Origin: Liolophura sinensis
Taxonomy: Eukaryota; Mollusca; Polyplacophora; Chitonida; Chitonidae
Reading direction: 5' to 3'
DNA length: 64,000 nt
Assembly: GCF_032854445.1 (NCBI RefSeq)
Contig: NC_088296.1
Coordinates: forward strand, 20,077,853 to 20,141,852
Positions 57,825 through 64,000 of this stretch are shown here, one piece after another; the first letter of the stretch is position 1; each line of letters opens with the position of its first letter. The position numbers and the translations under genes were made by a program. The notes under the pieces were generated by a model. The model ran no database searches. It was not told where the DNA came from and worked only from the letters and a program-made list of their open reading frames with translations.

Positions 57825-57960
57825 TTGAGAAGGTCTTCTAGCTACCTGCGGATGGTCGCGGGTTTCCACCAGTCTCTGCCTGGTTTCCTCCCACCATAAT
57901 GCTGGTCGCCGTCGTATAAGTGAAATATTCTTGAGTACGGCGTAAAACACCAGTCAAGTA
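57825..57960 (+). mobile_element. SINE family S1, 3' half, in pseudogene C intron 1
   Basis: TACCTGCGGATGGTCGCGGG, CCCACCATAATGCTGGTCGC, GTCGTATAAGTGAAATATTC, TTGAGTACGGCGTAAAACAC. Confidence 0.88.
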
Positions 57961-58306
57961 CGTAAGGTTTTACGTTATGCTTCATGTGTCACATCAGCCC
58001 AGAAACAGAAAAATTAAAGTGTGCACTCAAACATGTCGTGAGGAGAGGATGTTAGATTTTACAATTTCTTTATACACTTGTCCTTTAAAGAAAAGATATC
58101 GTATAAACGTATATTGATAAAGTTTAATTGTTATGTCGATGAACTAATTAGGAATTATAGACAGGTATGTCCATGCCGCACTGTTATATATCACACATCA
58201 GAATACATCGTACCCCATTTGAATCAGTTTTGTGCAGCTTAATTTCTACGGATGTCATGTATTCCATTCTCTATTTTTAACTTAGTTTCGCTTTCGTTTT
58301 CCATAG

Positions 58307-58405
58307 GTACCCACTGGATGGAGCGTGTTTTACATTTCGTGACGAGTGACGAGGACCTGGATGATGCTAAACATTGCACGTTCATACCTAAAATTTCACC
58401 GTCAA
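58307..58405 (+). pseudogene. SULT pseudogene C exon 2
   Basis: 99 nt, acceptor TTCCATAG, donor GTCAA|GTGAGT. Open, encoding GTHWMERVLHFVTSDEDL and on to FIPKISPS; one codon shorter than in A and B. Confidence 0.88.
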
Positions 58406-58983
58406 GTGAGTGTTAAAATCAATTTACATGCTAGTAGCACGTTAGTACACCTTTCTCATATACAAAGATTCTCGACCTGAACAACGAAGTTCAATCCCGA
58501 TGTTGGACAGGGAATTACTAGATTCCCCTGCTCTCACTGCTTGTGGGACACAGGGCCATTGAGGACGGTGCTGTGGCCCTTTGGACAGGGTTGTGTGGCC
58601 ATTTGGACAGGGTTGTGTGGCCATTTGGCCACTCTGCAGTTCGTTAAAACCACTTGTTTTCCAACCAATATATGGTGTGCGTATCTGTAGGTCACTCGTG
58701 GAAAAGTTGTTGATTTATCTGCCAAAAGTGAGTGGTTTACCTCGGGCATTGCTGTTTCCTCCACCCTTCTAACTTTCTGCCATCGTATAAGTCAATAATT
58801 CTTCGGTATACATGACGTTAGACAAAAAGAAATATATATTCAAATTAAAGTAGGAACTTTGGCGTCCGATTCATTTGCCCACTGACGTTTTCCTGATTAT
58901 GGGGCTCAAAAGAAAAAAAATGCTGCTTCATCTAAAGCCAGTATTCTTTTTTACATTGCTTTGTCCGACCTAATACTCGTGGA

Positions 58984-59237
58984 CACTCAAAATATGAATC
59001 CGTTAAATTTAACAGAATGTCTGTTCTCTGAGTGATGCTAAAATATATTCTTTTTTTTACACAACACTGTGTCACATTCAACGTATTATCCTGTTAGTCT
59101 AATACAATGGTTATGTTGAAGTAATAGAATATGTGTGTTACATTTAACAGAATAATCTGCTACAATAACAGAATTCATTCAAGCATCACTCAGATAACAG
59201 ACCTTCTGTTAAGTTTAACAGGTTAACTTTTTGAGTG
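58984..59237. mobile_element. MITE-like element family M, best copy
   Basis: 254 bp with arms of about 70 bp. The left arm runs CACTCAAAATATGAATCC, GTTAAATTTAACAGAA, GTCTGTTCTCTGAGTGATGC. The right arm, as reverse complement, runs CACTCAAAAAGTTAACC, TGTTAAACTTAACAGAA, GGTCTGTTATCTGAGTGATGC. No open frame. It interrupts pseudogene C intron 2. A clear target duplication was not seen. Confidence 0.85.
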
Positions 59238-59638
59238 AAACTTTCCTCCGCATGTAGATTCTAATTTCATAATTTTCGCGTCATCTTGTTTACTGAATGC
59301 TGTGCCTTCGCCACGCGGCCCGTCTGACGGTACTTCAAAACTCTCAGCAAGGAAATATTTGGTCCGCCGCAGGGCCCCAACGTCTTCATGGTGCAGTGAT
59401 AACGTGAAAAGCAGAGCTCAACTCCCTGGAAACAAACAACGCAATGGTTTATCTGTTGTATGCTATAGACAGTATAAGGTATCCCGTGTTCTTAAGAGCT
59501 ATATAAGAGCTCAATCCAGTTTTTCTTGGGATCAAGTTACTTATTAAATCTAACTACATAAAACTAAAAACTAAAAAAAACTAAAATAACATAAAACCAA
59601 AGTTTACTTGTATTGTTTGCAATAGGGTCAGTTGTTGT

Positions 59639-59751
59639 CCTATCCCAGACCCAATTAAACGTACTCGAGGAATCCCCGTGACCGCGGGTAATCGCAACGC
59701 ATCTGCCCTTTGAACTTTTCCCACAGGAAATACAGGGAAGGCAAGCGTAAA
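59639..59751 (+). pseudogene. SULT pseudogene C exon 3
   Basis: LSQTQLNVLEESP, stop, PRVIATHLPFELFPQEIQ, then a one-base insertion shifts the frame before AAA|GTAAGT. The catalytic His is retained in the dead frame. Confidence 0.85.
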
Positions 59752-60645
59752 GTAAGTAAGTGCAATTCCTGGAAGACTCATGAATTCCTGTCCGCCGGAT
59801 GAGATATATTCATTTGCCCGATGCCGCAGCGGATTGACCTCGGGTCAGTGAGGACCGTCGCATATTCGGATCCAGGTTTCGCTGATAAATCCCCCTGTGG
59901 CTTTTAGAAAAAAGTACTCACGTTCGTGACAAGATGCCATGACAGAAGGCTCTCAGGCTTCGCCCCAGTATTAGCCTAATCATCGTTGTAAAAAGAGAAG
60001 AAAAAAAACAAAGTACGAGTTAAGATAAGGGTAATTTTTCCTGGACCTATCCCGACATTGGATATGGTTGTTCAGTGAGGGATTGTATATACAGATACAG
60101 GGGGCTGAAAACAAATTCCGTAGGAGTTAAAGAAGCAACGTTTTGAAGGGCTGACTACTGTGGTCAACTTTTAGATCACATAGGAAGAATTAGATTTGTG
60201 GTGTTACACTCCATTAATAATTGGATCAATATATTGGAATTGATAAATATTATCTTGTTGATTTGATATTGATTGTATTCCTGCATTGGTGTTATATCAA
60301 TCCAGTCATTGTACTTGGTTTACTTCAAGGCATATGCTGACACTGAATCATCTGGTGATGTTGCAAATTTGGTTGAGCAGTTATTAAAATCAACCTAGCT
60401 GATTGTTGTGGTTAAAAAAGTCAGCTTTTTTCGGAGCGCGAGTTTAGGAGTTAAGTTAGTGTTATAGGAGGGTCAGACATCATACTAATGAGAGTTACAC
60501 ATGGGCGCGTTACGGCTGTCAGGTGTCTGGGGTGGAAGATAAAGGTAGAATGCTCGGGATAATTCAGCGTATTTCACAAATATTTCCTACATCCCCGTTT
60601 TCTGTTGTTATCTAGAAGCGATCTAAACTTTGTTTTTATTCACAG

Positions 60646-60781
60646 ATTATTTTTATCGTTCGTAACCCCAAAGACCTGACTCTCAGTTATCACTATTTCA
60701 TCAAGAAGGTCAAGGCCGTTGGCGACTTCAGCCAGTTGTCCTAGGATGATATTGTATGAGTGTTTTATGATCGTGATACAC
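60646..60781 (+). pseudogene. SULT pseudogene C exon 4
   Basis: IIFIVRNPKDLTLSYHYF, then two in-frame stops. Donor changed to GTCAGC. Confidence 0.88.
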
Positions 60782-60829
60782 GTCAGCGTAGACAACAGAG
60801 AGCTCCGCTTCAGCATTCCTACTCACCTA

Positions 60830-60930
60830 TGAACACGAAACAAAGGTGATGTTTGATTTCTCCTCACGTACGAGTAGATAACAGAAAAATCTGGAGTTTA
60901 CTCGCTACACACGTATGAACAAATTTCAAA
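60830..60930 (+). repeat. Relic of the intron 4 minisatellite in pseudogene C
   Basis: CACGTACGAGTAGATAACAG, AAAAATCTGGAGTTTACTCG, CTACACACGT. Reverse-complemented, this follows the 49-bp unit of gene A intron 4 (ACGTGTGT...CCAGATTT.TCTGTTATCTA). About one and a half copies remain, in the same intron and relative orientation. Confidence 0.65.
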
Positions 60931-61001
60931 CGTTTTATATGATTTTATATATCTTGTTTGGTGCTCTCGACATATTAGCCTACGCACATATATTATAATC
61001 A

Positions 61002-61200
61002 GGGGCCTCCGTGGCTCAGTTGGTTAGCACGCTAGCGCAGCGTAATGACCCAGGAGCCTCGTGGGAAGGTCTGCCAGCCGCCTGCGGATGGTCGTGGGTT
61101 TCCCCCGGGCTCTGCCCGGTTTCCTCCAACACTGGCAGCCGCCGTATAAGTGAAATATTCTTGAGTACGGTGTAAAACACCAATCAAATAAATAAATATA
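61002..61200 (+). mobile_element. SINE family S1 with intact tRNA-like head and internal deletion
   Basis: GGGGCCTCCGTGGCTCAGTT, GGTTAGCACGCTAGCGCAGC, then a jump from GGAGCCTC to GTGGGAAGGTCTGCCAGC (the B-box region is lost), GATGGTCGTGGGTTTCCCCC, AGTGAAATATTCTTGAGTAC and AAATAAATA tail. In pseudogene C intron 4. Confidence 0.92.
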
Positions 61201-61328
61201 CAGCAATCACGACAAACGGAATCAGTTGTTACAGAATAAGTATCCGGTATCCTGATCCAGTATCAAATACACTTTAAGCAGAAGAAAAGAATGACGGGTA
61301 CCTTAATAACGAGTTGTCCTTTCTTCAG

Positions 61329-61583
61329 TACTTTACAGCAGCTGGTTTAATCACACGAAGAAATTGTTACAACACCGCACTGACCACAACATGTTGTTCG
61401 TAAAGTTCGAAGATTTTGAAGCGAATGGCGTCTGTAGGATAGCAGAGTTTTTAAGCCGCCCCGCGTCGGGATATCGCGCTTCCGCCACTGCTGTCAAGTG
61501 ACAGTTTGACAATATGAAGACAGAAGGACAGTCGGAGAAACCAGGGCAGGATAGTGTGGGAATTTTGCTCCGCTGGAGAAAAG
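61329..61583 (+). pseudogene. SULT pseudogene C exon 5
   Basis: LYSSWFNHTKKLLQHRTD-like reading with FVKFEDFEANGVCRIAEF, stop TGA inside the conserved KCQFDN segment, and WRKG at the end with donor AAAAG|GTACAG. Confidence 0.88.
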
Positions 61584-61704
61584 GTACAGTAAGGCAGGTC
61601 ATCAACTAATTCATATATTTGTGTTACATTCTTATTTTTACTGGACAAACTGACTTATGTTGAGGGTAACGGTAGCATTCTTCTCTCTGCGATGCTTACG
61701 TCTA

Positions 61705-61825
61705 AATTTTCTTGCCGATGGTCTTCAGTTTTTTCAGCATCTCTGTCCGGTTTCCTTCAACTATTATGCTGGTCATTGTCGTACAAGTGAAATATTTTTA
61801 AGTACGGCCTAACGGCGTAAAACTG
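61705..61825 (+). mobile_element. SINE family S1 tail fused to pseudogene C exon 6
   Basis: TGTCCGGTTTCCTTCAACTA, TTATGCTGGTCATTGTCGTA, CAAGTGAAATATTTTTAAGT, ACGGCCTAACGGCGTAAAAC, then within about 15 bp the exon 6 remnant begins. Confidence 0.8.
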
Positions 61826-61837
61826 TACTGTACCCCA

Positions 61838-61902
61838 GAATGATTTGTTTGATGAGGTCTATCACAGAGAGATGTCGGATACAGGCCTGTAGATAGCGTT
61901 TA
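61838..61902 (+). pseudogene. SULT pseudogene C exon 6, truncated by a SINE
   Basis: Only the second half remains: NDLFDEVYHREMSDTGL then a stop. The RKGxxGDWK and KxxxTVxxxE part is missing. The sequence directly before it is a SINE 3' end. Confidence 0.78.
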
Positions 61903-62220
61903 AAACGCGATTCCTGTCAAAGAGATATGACGCCATCAGAGAGAGAGACGGGCTAAAGATATAGTTTGAGACCTGATTACTACCAGAGAGAGATGGGGGA
62001 TACAGGATGGAGAGTCAGTTTGAAACTTGATTACAGTCAGAGGAAAATTGGAAATACAGAGCTGCAGATTTTGGTATGGAACTTGATTAGGCTACTATCA
62101 CAGAAAGATGGTTGGGGGTGGGGGAGGTACAGAGCTATACTGGATTACTATCACAGATATAGCATCTTTTAGAGAGAGAGATGGGAGATACAGAGCTAGA
62201 GTACAGTTTAAAACCAGATA
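61850..62220 (+). repeat. 54-bp-type tandem repeat at the 3' end of SULT pseudogene C
   Basis: Units contain TACTACCAGAGAGAGATGGG, GATACAGGATGGAGAGTCAG and TTTGAAACTTGATTAC, with later diverged copies at about 62040, 62090 and 62165. Same repeat as after genes A and B. Confidence 0.75.
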
Positions 62221-62229
62221 AGTGAATAT

Positions 62230-62870
62230 CGGATGAAAATATATTTATTCAAAATACCTGATTAAATGTAAACAGAAAATATACATATGCTATGTGACAT
62301 TTCTAAGGTACGAATTTCAGAGACAAAAAATGTACAAACCAGGTGTTTACTTATTTATTTATTTGTAGAAATCCCTGGTGTTTTGCGTGGAGCACTGTAG
62401 CCGTTTACGTGTACCACAGCTGTCAGATTTATCAACTGAGGAATCGTAAGTTTCAGTAGGAGCTGAATTAGACACATGCGTCCACGTTGTTACACAATCT
62501 GATATGATATGCGATTAATCCACAAATCTGAATCTCAGTCACCGAGTGCTAAAGATCTGACAGATCAGTGCTGAGTGAATCCGCCAGGATACAATAGCAA
62601 TAATGCTGTAAGCAATGTTAAACCACAAGCAAACAAGTGAATGAGTAACAAAAAAATGACTCATGCGTAATAAGTACCAGTGCTATTGTATTTTGGAACA
62701 GTAAAGGGAGGCAATCTTTGTGACGTTTTCCAAAGCCCTGGCGTGTAGAGATTATCTCCCTTGCAACTATCCAGCCGCTTCTAATTTGCAAAGCTATGAT
62801 AAACTCGGCATTGACCTTAATTTTATCGTACTAACCTTACCTAAAGAGACACAGCATTCACGTTAATGCT
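62230..62870. other. Unassigned flank of pseudogene C
   Basis: AT-rich with a short TTTATTTATTTG stretch at 62350. No gene or RNA recognised. Confidence 0.45.
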
Positions 62871-62874
62871 CGGC

Positions 62875-63035
62875 AGTCAGGGGGAAGCCCATGAAAGGGA
62901 AACCCACGCAGCAAGGCTGCGGAAAGATCTTCCCATGTACGGCAGGTAAAACCAGCATGAGCTGGACTTGAACTCGCAGCGACCGTTTTGGCGATAGTCT
63001 GCTTTGTCATTGTCCTGAGGCCGCCTAGTAATATA
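62875..63035 (-). mobile_element. SINE family S1, head-side fragment
   Basis: GAAACCCACGCAGCAAGGCT, CTTCCCATGTACGGCAGG, CCAGCATGAGCTGGACTTGA, ACTCGCAGCGACCGTTTTGG, ending CCTGAGGCCGCC. Reverse orientation with a diverged tRNA-like end. Confidence 0.72.
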
Positions 63036-64000
63036 TATTTGAATCAGACGGTTTCTCAGAGTGAGGCATGTTCAGGTATAATACAGTCAGGCTTGGTGCC
63101 GAAATTGCGTGGCACCGGCCTTTACTTTTTTCCTAAATCAATTTTCTTCGTTATGCAAAAACTCATGAATGTCAATCGTCTATTCAGACCACCGGGAATA
63201 AGTAAGTTGAGTGTTACAACAATTACAAGTTGATTTCCCTTGTGCTTCACACCGTAATCGATGACACTTCTTGTAGTTAAGTGTGACCAAGTAGATGATA
63301 TATGGAACTGGCTCACATAAAACCGTCGCACCTTTGCTTAAGTGCGTTATTTTTACCTGGATACAAAAGAATATAGATTGGTTGATTGATTTATTTTTTA
63401 TCATCGAACGTATTTATTATTTTTCATGAAATCTGTTTCATTTTAATAGATATTGATGGCAACCTGAGAATGATCGTGGGTTTTCCTTAAGTGCACTCTA
63501 AGACAGGTTGATTCTTCAAGACATCCGATGTCGTTCTTTGCTACACAGGTAGAACCAAAGTTTGAACTAAACAAAAAAGCAAACGTAAAACTTTTTCTTT
63601 TCGATGCACCGAGTTCTCCGATCTGCAGCCACGCGCAAACATGACCTATAGACCAATAAAGCGAATCGTCACTGGCCAACACTGCAATTTTGGCACTGAT
63701 TCTTCTCGATCTACACCACCAGAGAGCCTTTAAGGTTGAACCAGAGCCATCTAACGGTCGCGAGAGTACCTATAGTGTTACGGTATTGAAAACAGCAACA
63801 GAAAACAGACTCAGTGACTCAATATTACAATGTAAACAATGGCTTTATATATAAAATGAGACGTACGGTTTTACAGACAGTTCAACAACAACAACATAAA
63901 AAACATACACATCAGTATTACCGGTCTTTAAAAGTTTCCAGTTCACCTTTGCATCCCAAGGAACGTATTCCAGGAGATCCAACGTAAAGACCATGGGATA
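63036..64000. other. Right end of the window, nothing firmly recognised
   Basis: A short S1-like scrap (GATGGCAACCTGAGAATGATCGTGGGTTTTCC) lies at 63454-63485. Otherwise no supported gene or repeat up to the edge. Confidence 0.45.

Larger units (their letters stand above)
57315..61902 (+). pseudogene. SULT pseudogene C (third paralog, six exon remnants)
   Basis: All six SULT exons can be found in order, but the gene cannot encode a protein. Exon 1 (57315-57435) lacks 39 nt, has an in-frame TAG at 57420-57422 and reads LNSG in place of PKSG. Exon 2 (58307-58405) is nearly intact (GTHWMERVLHFVTSDEDLDD). Exon 3 (about 59639-59751) has lost its acceptor and has TGA at 59679 and a one-base insertion. 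Exon 4 (60646-60781) has TAG at 60742 and a further TGA. Exon 5 (61329-61583) has a 9-nt loss and TGA at 61499. In exon 6 (about 61838-61902) the first half is replaced by the tail of a SINE. Splice sites of exons 2, 4 and 5 are kept, so decay is fairly recent. Same strand as gene B. Confidence 0.92.

Overview
This is eukaryotic, almost certainly invertebrate, genomic DNA. Genes are split by GT-AG introns, there are many SINE and MITE copies, tandem repeats are frequent, and one LTR retrotransposon is present. The most common SINE has a tRNA-derived head, a conserved body and an AAAT-type tail. It resembles short interspersed repeats I associate with lophotrochozoan, especially molluscan, genomes. 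That taxonomic reading is an inference, and no species can be named from the sequence alone.

Layout. (1) 1-19673 is one array of a 55-bp satellite with higher-order structure, running off the left edge. (2) 19722-24877 is a decayed Ty3/gypsy-class LTR retrotransposon on the minus strand. Both LTRs, the primer-binding site, the polypurine tract and gag/pol remnants can be recognised. What is left of its integrase lies upstream of the reverse transcriptase, the unusual order known from Gmr1-like elements. (3) 25761-35173 (minus) and 45244-53994 (plus) are two complete, divergently transcribed six-exon cytosolic sulfotransferase (SULT) genes. They encode 295 and 294 residues and have matching exon phases. 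(4) 57315-61902 (plus) is a third SULT paralog, broken by stops, deletions, a frameshift and a SINE fused into its last exon. (5) The 10 kb between the two intact genes holds several minisatellites (27, 22 and 32 bp units and an AT-rich array), SINE and MITE fragments, and one unrecognised open reading frame. (6) 62230-64000 holds SINE remnants and nothing else I can identify.

The two intact SULT proteins keep every motif needed to bind PAPS and transfer sulfonate: PKSGTHW, the catalytic His in THLPFE, RNPKDV..S, and RKGxxGDWK with KxxxTVxxxE. They should be soluble enzymes that sulfonate small hydroxyl or amine acceptors; the acceptor cannot be told from sequence. The three paralogs share non-coding structure as well as exons. 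They have a related minisatellite in intron 4 and a decayed 54-55 bp tandem repeat that begins inside the last coding exon and continues into the 3' flank. Both features therefore predate the duplications.

The best candidates for follow-up are the integrase-before-RT element, the repeat grown out of the SULT C-terminal codons, the 32-bp expansion of the SULT promoter-proximal sequence, the TIR element family with the CTGTTAAATTTAACAG core, and the about 10.17-kb satellite duplication whose copies differ mainly by indels.
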